Assembly: GCA_938084835.1 (NCBI GenBank)
Contig: CALKER010000018.1
Coordinates: 108,739-172,738, forward strand
Reading direction: 5' to 3'
Origin: an uncultured Thermoguttaceae bacterium
GTDB lineage: Bacteria; Planctomycetota; Planctomycetia; Pirellulales; Thermoguttaceae
Length of the DNA stretch: 64,000 nucleotides
The translations under genes were made by a program, and so were the position numbers. The stretch's first letter is position 1, and each line of letters starts with the position of its first letter. Positions 17,456-27,612 of this stretch are shown here, in pieces. The notes under the pieces were generated by a model. That model saw only the letters and a list, made by a program, of their open reading frames with translations, was not told the DNA's origin and ran no database searches.

Positions 17456-18904
17456 CTAAGCCAACTCATTGATGAGGTTCACCCGAGCAAGTCGACAGAA
17501 TCGCTCGAGGTCTTTGCGGATGTCGCCCAAACAGGTTTGCCGATGAAGTCCGGACGACCAATTCCGCCACAAGCGTTCTACATCACCGTCAACTCGAACG
17601 GTGATCTTCGTTCGGCAGCCGCGTTCTACGTCAGGAGTATCCACAATCTCCCCGGTGAAGTAAAGCATGGTGTTGGGGTCGACCAGAAGAGCTTGGGTGG
17701 CTCTTTCACCCACGGTCATAAATACCTGAGGGACGACCCCCTCCTGCCGTTCCATCACGCAGCGAATCTTAAAAGGCAGGTCGGGACCGGTCGGGCCGTG
17801 CATCCGCACCGTACCCATACAGTGCGCGAGAATAATTGTGTTTGTTGACTGATCGACCGTTGGATCGCTGATAAAACCGGGTCGGCCTACCAGTCCCTGG
17901 AAGATGATGTGCGTCAGGGCACACCGAAGATCCGATTCACAAATGCCGCCCCAGCCCATGCTGTTCAGTCGGGAGAATCCTAAACAGGGGTAGGCCGGAA
18001 GCTTAATTGTCCGGTCCCACATTGTGCCGTAACAGTCCACAGTGAGCACTGTAGCATCCTCCTCGTCCAGGAGGCGCTCGAAAGCCAAAGCAAGTTTGCA
18101 AGACCGAACAATCTCTTCCCGGGTTGGTTCCACGATCTGTTTGGCGGCACTCATCCACCGCTCCGCCTCAGCCTCCGCTTCGCGATCGGAAATCTTTTCG
18201 TAAACTGCCACCACCGGTTCTAGGCCAATGTGCTTTATTTCTGTGCCAAATTTGGCTTGAATCTCCTGGTGAAATCTTCCTGTAGGCCGGAGGGTCACAT
18301 TGACCACTTTAGCCTCGCGCAAATGATGCAGGGCGCGGATTGGCCGCACTGCTGCTATCAGATCGCGCTTGTCCGCGCTTAAAATGGCATCAAAAGGCGG
18401 AGGTTGGTCTTGGCGAACCAACGGCCCAAGTCTCACCCACTCGTGCCCGGAATAGGGAACTGCAAAAAACATCAACGGTTTGCCCATATTCACCAGCGCT
18501 TGAAGTACCGCGCTGATTCCCATGCTCAAATGAATCGCGAGGATTCCGTCGGCTTGTGCGATCCTGTCGGCAAGAGCCTCAAGTTGCGAAACAGAAGTTA
18601 TTAATTCGTCCACAAAGAAATCAACATCCGCAAATTCCTGAGCATTTTCTTGGAAGAAGCGGTTATAACTTTCCCGCTCGGCCGAAATATCCATTTTCGG
18701 GTTCGGCCAATGACCACCCGGTGTCCCTAAATAAAGCCGAGCGATTTTCACCTTCGACCGCCGGCACCCGGGGCTGATAAGCTTCGGACTTCGGGGAATA
18801 AGCTCCCCACAAGCCGAAGCCCCAAAGCCAAGGCCCAACCCACACATGCCTGTTCCTACCAGGGACAGCTCCAGGAAATTGCGCCGGTGTACCGTCGAGT
18901 TCAT
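17456..18904 (-). CDS. Exported L-fucose/L-arabinose isomerase-like protein
   Basis: A 482-residue protein with a twin-arginine leader (RRNFLELSLVGTG). The body resembles the L-fucose isomerase fold: an N-terminal Rossmann-like part (IARLYLGTPGGHWP, ADGILAIHLSMG), a middle region with DCYGTMWDRTIKLPAYPCLGFSRLN, and a C-terminal beta-rich part with TIILAHCMGTVRMHGP and GEIVDTPDVERGCRTKI. In this fold Glu, Asp and His bind the metal used for aldose-ketose isomerisation; I cannot map all three ligands by eye, so activity is uncertain. The ATG at 18904 has a GGGAGGGG ribosome site six bases upstream. It is not in an operon but lies convergent to another exported sugar enzyme. Confidence 0.7.
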   Translation of the reverse strand: MNSTVHRRNFLELSLVGTGMCGLGLGFGASACGELIPRSPKLISPGCRRSKVKIARLYLGTPGGHWPNPKMDISAERESYNRFFQENAQEFADVDFFVDELITSVSQLEALADRIAQADGILAIHLSMGISAVLQALVNMGKPLMFFAVPYSGHEWVRLGPLVRQDQPPPFDAILSADKRDLIAAVRPIRALHHLREAKVVNVTLRPTGRFHQEIQAKFGTEIKHIGLEPVVAVYEKISDREAEAEAERWMSAAKQIVEPTREEIVRSCKLALAFERLLDEEDATVLTVDCYGTMWDRTIKLPAYPCLGFSRLNSMGWGGICESDLRCALTHIIFQGLVGRPGFISDPTVDQSTNTIILAHCMGTVRMHGPTGPDLPFKIRCVMERQEGVVPQVFMTVGERATQALLVDPNTMLYFTGEIVDTPDVERGCRTKITVRVDGDVERLWRNWSSGLHRQTCLGDIRKDLERFCRLARVNLINELA

Positions 18905-19584
18905 GGCAACCCCTCCCTTTAGGTAAGAAACACCAAAACCAGACTATGACAACGAATTCCCACCAACCACCATGCGATTTTGACTTTGTCCTTGTAGATT
19001 CGTCACCATCGCCATTTCCAACTGCCCACACTATTTTTTCTATGCCTCCCGTAAACCTATCAGTGTGCTATTTTATCCTCGCCACAGTTCAACCCCGTGT
19101 CAATAAATGGTGCGACAGGAAATGGGCCCGTCAATCTCTTTACGAAGTAGCTGGGGAAAGCCGAAGTTAAAGGCGACGAGCAACGCGCCCGAAGAGCCCG
19201 ATGGTCTCCTGGAACGAGGACCGAGGCCGCTCAGAGCTAAAAAGAGCCTTCCACCCAACCTCAAAAACCACTCAGCTCGTCCTTGCTGTGGCAGGTGGGT
19301 GAAAACCTAGGATTGCAAAAGCAAGCCCGATGAAGTTTTCGAATGTTGAGGAGGACCCAGCTTTTGACGGAGCCAGCGGGCCGAACTTTCCCCAGCCGGG
19401 CTCAAAAACTTGTCCTTCTCACCGGGAAGCCAAATGGGAAAGATCCTTCGAACTGGAGAGACGCCGCGCCTGCCCAGATTTTTTGTCAACTGGTTAGCAC
19501 GGCCATCATGGCGTACCTGATATCACACGGATTGGTTACGAAAATTGGCTTAACACGTGGGCTCAGGGCGGACAGGTCGTAGCG
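18905..19584. other. Intergenic region, nothing recognised
   Basis: A 680-base spacer between two minus-strand genes, expected to hold the promoter for the isomerase-like gene. No gene, strong hairpin or repeat was found. Confidence 0.5.
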
Positions 19585-21810
19585 CTAGGGGATCAATTCG
19601 GGCGGGATACCCATTCCCGGCTCACCGGCGCTTTTGGACAGCCCTCGCACCCAGTCCTCCCATTGCCTGAGGGCGGATCGCTGGTTTCGAGGATCATCCA
19701 GGGGACGAAACCCGCGATCACTTCCTGAGTCCAACCCAAGTCGCCACAGAGCCATTACGCGAATCGCCATCTCCGAAGATTGAAGGGCGTCAACTAACTC
19801 CTTGTATTGGGACGCTTCCAACTTAGTTGCCAGGTTAAACACAAGCTGTGCCATTCGGGTGCCATCCGGCCCGTACCGTTGTCCCACAGCACTTGTTATT
19901 TTCTCAACTGCAGGACTTCCGCCGGTGTATGCCTGTGCTAAAAGCTTCGCGATATCTTTCCACCGTTTGCTGTCTTCGCGGTTACCCAAACTCTCCACAA
20001 GGGGATCGTAATCTTCCACAGCATGCAGAGCACGATATGCCAAGAAACGCACTTCTTCACGACGATTTCTCGCAAACTCACGAAATGCCACTAACGGGGT
20101 TTTCCCCTTCTGCAACTCCCCGACGACAACACCCCGGGCTAGCTTGTCGACCGGGTCGATACGTTGCTCCCAACTCGTCCATTCCGGGAGGGTTTTTGGC
20201 TTGTCCAAAATAGCCCCTGAGTTTTGGATGGTCAGCTCTGCAATTTCGTCCAACTGAAGAAACTCCCCCGACGAAGGAACAACCGCCACCTGACCATTCA
20301 CCCGGTAGAGCCTGGCTAGGGCAGGCTCCGCCCCTAAAGGCACTTCTGGCCCACAATGCTTCCCATAGACTTCAATAGCCCAGTGAGCACCAGAGGATGT
20401 AGCAACCACCCGGACATCAACAGGCGGCGCGATGCAGACAACCCAACGCTCCGGCACATCGTGAAACACCAATCGCCCGAATGCCACCCGGAGCACTATT
20501 TCGTTAGGGCTGGCACCCAGGAGGAAACTGAGCTTACTTGGACCATGTAATTTAATGCTTAACTGACCCCCCAACCTCACGATAGGGTAAAAACCCGGAA
20601 CCGCTAAGTAATCCGGCCCGGCCGCAAGCTGACTTTTCGGAGCCACCCAGCGCCACTCACTACTTCCCTCGTCAAAGACCAGCAAAACCTCCGAGCTAGC
20701 GTCGAACTCCAAACTCAGCCCCTTCGCTTCCTGGGCAGGAGGAGGAGTATCCGCAGGGGTTGGAGCCGATTCCCCTGGTTTGAACTGGCGCAGAACCCCC
20801 TCGGGCTGCTGGAGAGTTGCCCCCCGAGCTGTGGAAGACTCCTCATCTCGGGAAGAAGATTCTGCAACTCCCTCAGTGATCCTATCAAGGCTTGAGGCTG
20901 CGACCGGTGGTCCCGGCTTCGGAACTTGAGCCCCCTCTCGCATCAGATCGGCGTCGGGACCTGAAAGCTTATCCTCCAGCACGCCAGGCTCGGACGGAGT
21001 CTTATCTCCCGAGATGGGCTCTTCCAGTCGGGGAAAACTCCCATTTTCGCTCGAAGGTGGACCGTCGGCCGCAGGTACCCTGGGCCCAATGTCCTGAGCC
21101 GGGGGTATTTCAGCCCCTGACCGACCCGCATCCGCAACCGACTTCCTTATTGCATTTGGCGGACGGCCTCGCAGAAAGGCCATCACGGCGCTATCCTCGC
21201 GGAGCTGACCCGTCAACAGCAAAAGTCCCACTACCCCCAACCCCATTCCCACCGCCCCCAAGAAGGCAGTCACCACAAGTCGTAACACAAGTTGGAAACC
21301 CGAAGGACGCAAGCCCGCATGCCTAGTTGGCCTTGCCTGAGCATAGGATGGAAGCACCCCGCTACCGGATGGAGCGTCCGGTGGGGTAGTCGTGGTCCCC
21401 CCAGTGGGTGTAGCTGCCGCGATTCCCTGCGCGATAAGCTCATACATTCTCTGTCGGGAAGCATCAGAGATCGGGACCGGTTCTGTCAAAACCTTTGTGA
21501 GGATGAGGTGGCAACTAGCAATTTCCGCTAGCTGATCGTCAGATTCAAAGCATATCCGCTCAAAATCCGGAACGCGTTCCGGGGGGAGGACGTGATCTAG
21601 ATACTCAGCGACCGTATTTGGATCAAGACGAGCCCGTTGGTCCTCAACTTCCGGGGCCTCCAGCGAGCGCCGGCGAACAACCTCACCGATTCGCTCCAAT
21701 AATTCTTTGGCGAACGGGCTTTCCTGAATCTTTCGGGCAAGTTCTTCAGCCTCTTGAGGACCGAGCAAACCGTGCCTGTAGGCCAGGAGGTTCCGCAAAG
21801 TGAGACGCAT
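19585..21810 (-). CDS. Large anti-sigma-like/FecR-like membrane protein of unknown function
   Basis: A 741-residue protein in three parts. Residues 1-110 are a helical cytoplasmic region (LLAYRHGLLGPQEAEELARKIQ, AEYLDHVLPPERVPDFERIC) like the zinc-less anti-sigma or ASF-like domains of planctomycetes. One transmembrane helix lies at 173-201, followed by a Pro/Ser/Glu-rich linker to about 360. A FecR-like beta region follows (LSIKLHGPSKLSFLLG, GRLVFHDVPERWVVCIAP), and then a C-terminal helical part that may be HEAT-like. The layout suggests a membrane sensor, but no sigma factor gene is adjacent. The ATG at 21810 has GGAG eight bases upstream. No function assigned. Confidence 0.6.
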   Translation of the reverse strand: MRLTLRNLLAYRHGLLGPQEAEELARKIQESPFAKELLERIGEVVRRRSLEAPEVEDQRARLDPNTVAEYLDHVLPPERVPDFERICFESDDQLAEIASCHLILTKVLTEPVPISDASRQRMYELIAQGIAAATPTGGTTTTPPDAPSGSGVLPSYAQARPTRHAGLRPSGFQLVLRLVVTAFLGAVGMGLGVVGLLLLTGQLREDSAVMAFLRGRPPNAIRKSVADAGRSGAEIPPAQDIGPRVPAADGPPSSENGSFPRLEEPISGDKTPSEPGVLEDKLSGPDADLMREGAQVPKPGPPVAASSLDRITEGVAESSSRDEESSTARGATLQQPEGVLRQFKPGESAPTPADTPPPAQEAKGLSLEFDASSEVLLVFDEGSSEWRWVAPKSQLAAGPDYLAVPGFYPIVRLGGQLSIKLHGPSKLSFLLGASPNEIVLRVAFGRLVFHDVPERWVVCIAPPVDVRVVATSSGAHWAIEVYGKHCGPEVPLGAEPALARLYRVNGQVAVVPSSGEFLQLDEIAELTIQNSGAILDKPKTLPEWTSWEQRIDPVDKLARGVVVGELQKGKTPLVAFREFARNRREEVRFLAYRALHAVEDYDPLVESLGNREDSKRWKDIAKLLAQAYTGGSPAVEKITSAVGQRYGPDGTRMAQLVFNLATKLEASQYKELVDALQSSEMAIRVMALWRLGLDSGSDRGFRPLDDPRNQRSALRQWEDWVRGLSKSAGEPGMGIPPELIP

Positions 21811-22703
21811 CTAATAAACTCCGCAAGGTGACAGATATTAGTGACTTCGCCAAGGAGGCAAGGTAATTCCGGCAGTGTGAGATCGAAACCTCGCTAATGG
21901 CCCGACCGGCTGAATTTGGCTTTTGGGGCCACAACCTCAATCCTCCGGTTGAACGCCATTCCAGCAATGGCCAGCTATTTCAGCGAAATTGGTTTTCGTT
22001 CGCTCTGCCCAGGTCAGTTCGCGCAAAGCGCGTAGTTCTGAAGACGCCGTCGCCCACCCCAAAGCGTTGCACGAGACCCCCTTAACACTTTCCAGCGAGC
22101 TTCCGGCCGAAATTCCCGATCGCAACGAATTTCCCTTTTACTGAGGCGAAATTCCGATTGGCACGCTAAACGAACCCTTTACTTCCGTCCTATGCAAGCG
22201 GTAGGCAAACCCCAGAAGTCCAACCAACCTCTAACCAAACCTCCTTAAAGATATGGTGGCAGCGCGCCCCTAACTTTCGTACATCATTAATCCGCTAATG
22301 TTTCGCATGAATTGTTTCCAATTGGGACTAACTATTCTGGGAATCAACTCAGACCAAGAAGCGCACGTACTGGCCGACTCGAGATATCGCGAAAGATCCG
22401 CGCGGCGCTCAGAAGCGAGATCAGTGGGCGTCGAACCGAACCCCAAACACAAATTGTCCACAATTTCCAGCGAAAAAAGCCTGCGATCGTGGTGTACACC
22501 CGCGGACGAAGACTTCCGGCCCCTAAAGGAAAATTTCCCTACTGGTAACCACTGCTAAGTCGGAGGACCGCTGTCAAGGGGCTTCCCCCCCTTGCCATGC
22601 CCGGCGACAAAGCCGCCACCCCGGAGCCCGGTCTTCGCGTCGGCCATTTACGAGCACTACGTCATAGCCGGGCTCATTGACTCATGAGCTCCACAGTGAC
22701 GCG
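21811..22703. other. Intergenic region (0.89 kb), one short hairpin
   Basis: Contains CAAGGGG (22575-22581) pairing with CCCCTTG (22588-22594) without a T-run, 110 bases beyond the end of the next minus-strand gene. No gene recognised. Confidence 0.45.
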
Positions 22704-24170
22704 TTACGGACATTTTGCCCCGGGGTAATAGGATGAGTCGTACCACTCGCCAAGACGCCGCCAGTTTTCGCCCAACGTTGGATCGTTTGGCGCAATGAGC
22801 TGGCCCCATTGAAGGAGTTTGCGCGCCCGAGCTAGTCGGCCCGCACGGACTTCATTAACCGCCCAATTGTTCAGAATACCAACAAGATTTTCCCACGAGG
22901 CGGCACTTCTAGGACTAAGCCATACGGCAACCAGTTGGGCCCGGCATGCAGCCGCGAACTCACCCACCGCCAAAAGATCGACAGCTCGATTAAAGTAAAC
23001 GGTTCCGACTAGCTCGCTAGGCGTGAGGACCTGCCACTCATCTGGGAATAAAGGCGACACCAAACTTCCGTGGAGCTCTTCGCCGGTGGTGACATGGGGT
23101 ACAACCCCCGCCGGCCGAATGGCCTCCGACCACACGGAGGGACGAAGTGTCGGCTCGACAAACCAGAATCGCCCGGAGGTGCTCACCACACAGGCCACAT
23201 GCCCAGGACGCCCGATTGGCGCAGTGTGCCATCGAAGCCGTCGGCAAACCTCCACGAAGACGATCGTGGCACTCACACAGTTGAAGCGGCCAATCCTGTG
23301 GACCACAATTGGATTGGTGGCTTGCCGACAATACCCCCCGGTGAGAACCACCTCGTGAAGCCTCTCCAGAAGCTGAATTAATAGATCGACATTCTTGGGA
23401 GTTTGCTCGCCAACAACAGTCAGGAAATCTGCGGCAAACCTATCCAGTCTTCTCGCAAAAGCTGGTGCTTCATGAGCCGTGGAATCGTAAGCCAGCGCTG
23501 CCGCAATCAGCTCGCTCCCAGCGTCCAGATAGAAGCCAGTTGTCCATCCATCGACAGGAGCGTCTTCCCTAGCCATCCGGCCTTCGGCAAAAGGCAGGCC
23601 TCGATAAGAGCCTGCTAGCATACCTGAAGCTAAGAATAAAGGTCCCACCCGGTACGGCTCCACCAATGCCAGAGGTGTTGAAGCGGCGAGGCCACCCTCC
23701 ACCAGCTGATTTATGGCCGTCCACAAACTTTCGAGCACCATAGAGTTGTTGATGCGGGGCCGATGAGACGCAAGCGAGGACACGACCGATCCCGAGTCGT
23801 TCGTGCCACCTTTCAGGTACAGCCGGCCGAAGTGAAAGAAGGGGAGCCCGTCAATAGCTGGGCTATCGGCTTCATTTTCTGGGTAGTGCCCTAAGGTGGC
23901 GCGGTGGACAGCCACGCCTTTCTTCGCGTCGGTGAGCTCAGCTCTGTGGGCCCAAGACGAACTTTCAGGAAAGCCCGGACCGTTCCGATCGTCATCAGGC
24001 CAAGCCCGTGGCATGAGAAAAGCAAGTACCAAAAGGATGGCAATGGGAACGCCACTACATCGTGCCAACTGCTGCGTATGCTTTCTTTCTTCGCAAGGGG
24101 CCGGCGGTCCTGGCATGGTCCGTTCCGGTTTGACACGGGACCTACGCCTCGATTTGCGGGCGGCATCCAC
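22704..24170 (-). CDS. Exported transglutaminase-like protein with helical repeat tail
   Basis: Up to 488 residues, with a basic N-terminus and a membrane segment (VPIAILLVLAFLMP) acting as signal peptide. Around 290-345 it looks like a transglutaminase/papain-like core: Cys298 in FNCVSATIVFVEV, His324 in RPGHVACVV, and Glu339 in WFVEPTL as a possible third residue. Such domains in bacteria act as proteases or amide-bond enzymes. The last 100 residues are TPR-like (AACRAQLVAVWLSPRSAASWENLVGILNNWAV split into helices). Start is uncertain: GTG at 24170 or ATG at 24116. It lies upstream of, and on the same strand as, the anti-sigma-like gene, but 890 bases away. Confidence 0.6.
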   Translation of the reverse strand: MDAARKSRRRSRVKPERTMPGPPAPCEERKHTQQLARCSGVPIAILLVLAFLMPRAWPDDDRNGPGFPESSSWAHRAELTDAKKGVAVHRATLGHYPENEADSPAIDGLPFFHFGRLYLKGGTNDSGSVVSSLASHRPRINNSMVLESLWTAINQLVEGGLAASTPLALVEPYRVGPLFLASGMLAGSYRGLPFAEGRMAREDAPVDGWTTGFYLDAGSELIAAALAYDSTAHEAPAFARRLDRFAADFLTVVGEQTPKNVDLLIQLLERLHEVVLTGGYCRQATNPIVVHRIGRFNCVSATIVFVEVCRRLRWHTAPIGRPGHVACVVSTSGRFWFVEPTLRPSVWSEAIRPAGVVPHVTTGEELHGSLVSPLFPDEWQVLTPSELVGTVYFNRAVDLLAVGEFAAACRAQLVAVWLSPRSAASWENLVGILNNWAVNEVRAGRLARARKLLQWGQLIAPNDPTLGENWRRLGEWYDSSYYPGAKCP

Positions 24171-24733
24171 CCTCGGAGGGATTACCGTACCGCCGTGTTC
24201 GGAGACCTCTCAGTCAAATATAGGTCGCAACAGAAGCCTTTTGCCCCTTACCTCCAGCGAAAGGGCATCTTCACAGTGGAATTTCTACCAGAGGTACGGA
24301 TTATTCCGAAGCATCCGCTTGTGGGAACGAAAAAAGCAAAAAGGTCTGTGGGGAACGAAAGATAACATGGCGAGATGCGCGTCTTTGAGCCTCGGTCAAA
24401 GTTATGCCCCTCTCCTAACACCCGCCGTTTTCCTGCTGTAGAGTTTCACAAAGGGGTAAGATTCCTTGATTATCCTCCGGCAAAGGGGCGATCGGTGCTT
24501 GCGAGGGAACAGGAAGCTAGGCCACCGCGATTGCGTCTCAAGCCTGCGGATTGATTAAAATTGGCAAGCTCTGGAGTCAGGCTCTTCGACGCTTGGGAAA
24601 CCTCAAAGGGCAGCAAATTTAAAACACTCGCGCAGGATTGATTCCGGGAACGATCTGTTTGCGGATCAACCCCCTGGGAGCCGGGGAAAACCTCAGTCGA
24701 AGCACCCAGAACGTCGTGCGAGGCTTCACACTC
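24171..24733. other. Divergent intergenic region, nothing distinctive
   Basis: A 563-base spacer between the transglutaminase-like gene (minus) and the phosphohexomutase (plus). No gene or strong structure identified. Confidence 0.45.
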
Positions 24734-26089
24734 ATGCAAAACGATGAACCGATCCTCAGCATTTCCGGCATGCGCGGGGTGGTTGGGCGGCAACTGCGTG
24801 CCGATAACGTCGTGCGTTACGTGGCCGCGGCATCCCGACTCTTGCCAAAAGGTGCTATCCTCGTCGGCCGTGACAGTCGGCGAAGCAGCCAGATGTTGTG
24901 GCACGCAGTAGTGGGAGCCCTTCAGGCTTGTGGTCGAGCCGTCATCGACTTAGGAATTGTGCCCACACCGACCGTTGGGGTTGCAATCCGTTGCTTGCAA
25001 GCAGCCGGCGCGGTTCAAATCACCGGCAGCCATAATCCCGCCGATCAAAACGGGATCAAACTGCTCGATGATCAGGGCAAAATGCTTTCCCCGGCCCATG
25101 CCGCTGAGGTCATTCGGGGATATCGTCTCGGGGAGCTGGGGTATGTTGAGTCCCTTGTGGGCCAGCCTTCGCTTACGTCCCAGCCGATGGCCCAGCTTTT
25201 TCATCTCACCAAAGTTTTGCAGATTGTCGACACGGAACTTGTTCGTCGGCAGCGCTACCGTGTCCTCGTTGACGCTAATGGAGGCGCCGGAGGCCTGTTG
25301 GCAAAACGACTTCTCGAAGAGCTTGGATGCAAGGTGATCGGTGTGGGCCTCGCGCCAGACGGGTCTTTTCGCCATCCGCCGGAGCCGCTGGCAGAAAATC
25401 TCGCCGAGTTGTGTGAGCAAATTCCGAAGGCCGACGTCCATATTGCTTTTTGCCAGGATCCTGACGGAGACCGCGTCGCCATTGTTGATGGCTCAGGCCG
25501 GTTTGTGGGCGAGGAGTGTACACTTGCTCTTTGCCTCCGCCATGTGCTTGGTAAAAGGCCAGGTCCCGTTGTTATCAATTGTGCCACAAGTATGATGAAC
25601 GAACACATCGCCTCAGCATTTGGGGTCCCCTGTGTCCGTGCTCCCGTAGGGGAAGCTCATGTAGTTGCCGCCATGCAACAGCACCAAGCAGTATTCGGAG
25701 GGGAAGGCAACGGTGGTCCTATCGATCCCCGGGTGGGGTGGATTCGCGACAGCTTCGTGGGCATGGCTCTTATACTCGAAGCCATGGCAAGTCACAATGC
25801 CACTGTGGCCGAATTAGTTCAACAATTACCCCAGTTTGTAATGCGCAAACTAAAAGTGCCGATCCCCGCGGCCAGCCTGCCCACTGTTTTCGACCGGCTT
25901 ATTCATATTTTCGGCGATGCAGGAGTGGATCATTCGGATGGTCTTCGTCTTCATTGGCACGACCGTTGGCTATTGTGCCGTCCCAGCAACACAGAAGCCA
26001 TCCTTCGTATTATTGCCGAAGGATCATGCGAGGAAGCTGTAAACGAGCTTTGTCGCCAGGCGCTCGAAGCCCTGGCAAGGATCCATTAG
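24734..26089 (+). CDS. Phosphohexomutase (phosphoglucosamine/phosphomanno-mutase family)
   Basis: A 451-residue alpha-D-phosphohexomutase, which shifts phosphate between C1 and C6 of a hexose through a phosphoserine. All four family signatures are present: catalytic Ser99 in ITGSHNPADQNGIK, the Mg2+ loop DPDGDRVAIVD, the sugar loop GEGNGGPIDPRVG, and the phosphate-binding RPSNTEAILRI. The start MQNDEPILSISGMRGVVG resembles GlmM, which makes glucosamine-1-phosphate for peptidoglycan and LPS, but PMM/PGM activity cannot be excluded. The ATG at 24734 is preferred over an upstream TTG at 24638 because homologues begin there. It is convergent with the SurA-like gene, 41 bases apart. Confidence 0.9.
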   Translation: MQNDEPILSISGMRGVVGRQLRADNVVRYVAAASRLLPKGAILVGRDSRRSSQMLWHAVVGALQACGRAVIDLGIVPTPTVGVAIRCLQAAGAVQITGSHNPADQNGIKLLDDQGKMLSPAHAAEVIRGYRLGELGYVESLVGQPSLTSQPMAQLFHLTKVLQIVDTELVRRQRYRVLVDANGGAGGLLAKRLLEELGCKVIGVGLAPDGSFRHPPEPLAENLAELCEQIPKADVHIAFCQDPDGDRVAIVDGSGRFVGEECTLALCLRHVLGKRPGPVVINCATSMMNEHIASAFGVPCVRAPVGEAHVVAAMQQHQAVFGGEGNGGPIDPRVGWIRDSFVGMALILEAMASHNATVAELVQQLPQFVMRKLKVPIPAASLPTVFDRLIHIFGDAGVDHSDGLRLHWHDRWLLCRPSNTEAILRIIAEGSCEEAVNELCRQALEALARIH

Positions 26090-26130
26090 TCGACAAAGGG
26101 GCCTCGCCGCGTGTCCACCCTGGCCGAGAA

Positions 26131-27612
26131 TTATCTTCCCGACTGAGACCACATCTGACGCCATGCAACTACCTGCGGATCGCCGTCAAAGACAGTCCAC
26201 ACGGTGGTTTGAGCCCGTAGTTCCGCTAAGTAGCTCTGGATTCTTTGCCGCCGGCGTTCCTCGAGGATTCGTTTACGTATCTGTGCTTGGGCTTCGGTGA
26301 AAGGGATTCGCGCCGGTTGTTTTCGCTCCAAGACGCGAACAATGTACAGCCGATTACCGGATCGGAAAATCTCGCTCCACGCGCCCTCGGGCAAGTGAAG
26401 GACTGCTTGCTGGACGATCGGGTCGATAAGAGGGGAATCCAAGGGCATCCAATCCCGTCGTGTTCCCTCACATCGTGGAGGCTCCGAAGCTTGCCGGGCC
26501 AGCGCCTCTTCTAAAGGCAGACCGTGGAGCAACATGTTTCCAACGGCCGCAAGTTTGGCCCAGGATTCCTCCCCCGAACTGTACCGCGGCAGTGTCACCC
26601 AAACCTCCTCCCAGCGAGCCTGTGCTGGAGTTTCGAATTCGTGGAGATGATCCCGATAATAGGCGAAGAGTTCCGCGGGATCCGGCTCGGCTATGGGACC
26701 GATGGCATGAAGTAACCACTGGGAGGCAATGGCTCTTTCCGTAAACAGGCGTCGCTCATGCTCAAGGGAACTTCCTAGCCGCTCGAGTTTGGCTTTATAC
26801 TCCTCAAGCGAGGAGAATTTCCCCTGCTTGATTCGCCGTGGAAGTTCCTCCTTTTCGAACACTGCCGAAAGCTGCTTCTCAATAGCTGCCCAGCGTTCGG
26901 CAGGAATCCGCTGCTTAGCCGCAAGGTATAAAAGCCGGGTCTCGATCATTTGGTCCAGAATTCGGACTGTGGCCATCCGCTCCACAACGGGGAGCTGCCG
27001 CGGCGAAATGGAAGCCATTTGCTCTTCCAAGACCTCGGCAACCCCGAGGCGAATATCTCTAGCCAGGATCCAGCTGCTGCCCACCTGAGCCAGGATCTCT
27101 ACATCGTCCAACCGGCGGATTTCAGCAACGGGACCAGGTGGGGTAGGCAGGCCCGCATTGGGCGGGAGTGGGACTCCATCCGAATGAGGAGCTGGTGACC
27201 CACCATACTGGGATGTTACGAACCCACCTCTCGACTGGTGTGGACTACCACTGTGCCAATTGTGAGCACCGGCTTGTAAGGGCCGACCCGTTCCCTTCGA
27301 AAAGTCCGAGGTTGGTTCGGAAAATCCAAAAGGGTTAATTCCCCCATTTCGGGGAGAGTAATCATCCTGGATGCTCAATAATCCTTGCGCCGGTGGGACC
27401 AGGCAAAACTCCCGTCCTGGCCGAGTTTCAGAGATCCCCTGCCCCTTTGCCATACCCCCCACCGCGAAACCAATCGCCAATGAAAGCACGCTACAAACGT
27501 AGATGACTAGCCCCCCTGTTATAATGGGTGCAGACCGCAACTGGCTGCAGGCCGGTTGTGACCAGCAGTTTTTCACACCGATCTTCACTAGGCCGATCGC
27601 GCCAACATGCAT
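26131..27612 (-). CDS. SurA/PpiC-type peptidyl-prolyl isomerase, membrane-anchored
   Basis: A 493-residue protein with one N-terminal membrane segment (about 30-52), a Pro/Gly-rich linker to about 165, and a SurA-type chaperone helical domain (IRLGVAEVLEEQMASISPRQ, IRILDQMIETRLLYLAAKQRIP-like stretch). The parvulin-like domain follows (AQARWEEVWVTLP, LLHGLPLEEALARQASEP, LPEGAWSEIFRSGNRLYIVRVLERK), then a charged C-terminal helix. Such proteins fold exported outer-membrane or periplasmic proteins. The parvulin domain looks somewhat divergent, so chaperone function is safer than isomerase activity. ATG at 27612 with no obvious ribosome site. Confidence 0.82.
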   Translation of the reverse strand: MHVGAIGLVKIGVKNCWSQPACSQLRSAPIITGGLVIYVCSVLSLAIGFAVGGMAKGQGISETRPGREFCLVPPAQGLLSIQDDYSPRNGGINPFGFSEPTSDFSKGTGRPLQAGAHNWHSGSPHQSRGGFVTSQYGGSPAPHSDGVPLPPNAGLPTPPGPVAEIRRLDDVEILAQVGSSWILARDIRLGVAEVLEEQMASISPRQLPVVERMATVRILDQMIETRLLYLAAKQRIPAERWAAIEKQLSAVFEKEELPRRIKQGKFSSLEEYKAKLERLGSSLEHERRLFTERAIASQWLLHAIGPIAEPDPAELFAYYRDHLHEFETPAQARWEEVWVTLPRYSSGEESWAKLAAVGNMLLHGLPLEEALARQASEPPRCEGTRRDWMPLDSPLIDPIVQQAVLHLPEGAWSEIFRSGNRLYIVRVLERKQPARIPFTEAQAQIRKRILEERRRQRIQSYLAELRAQTTVWTVFDGDPQVVAWRQMWSQSGR

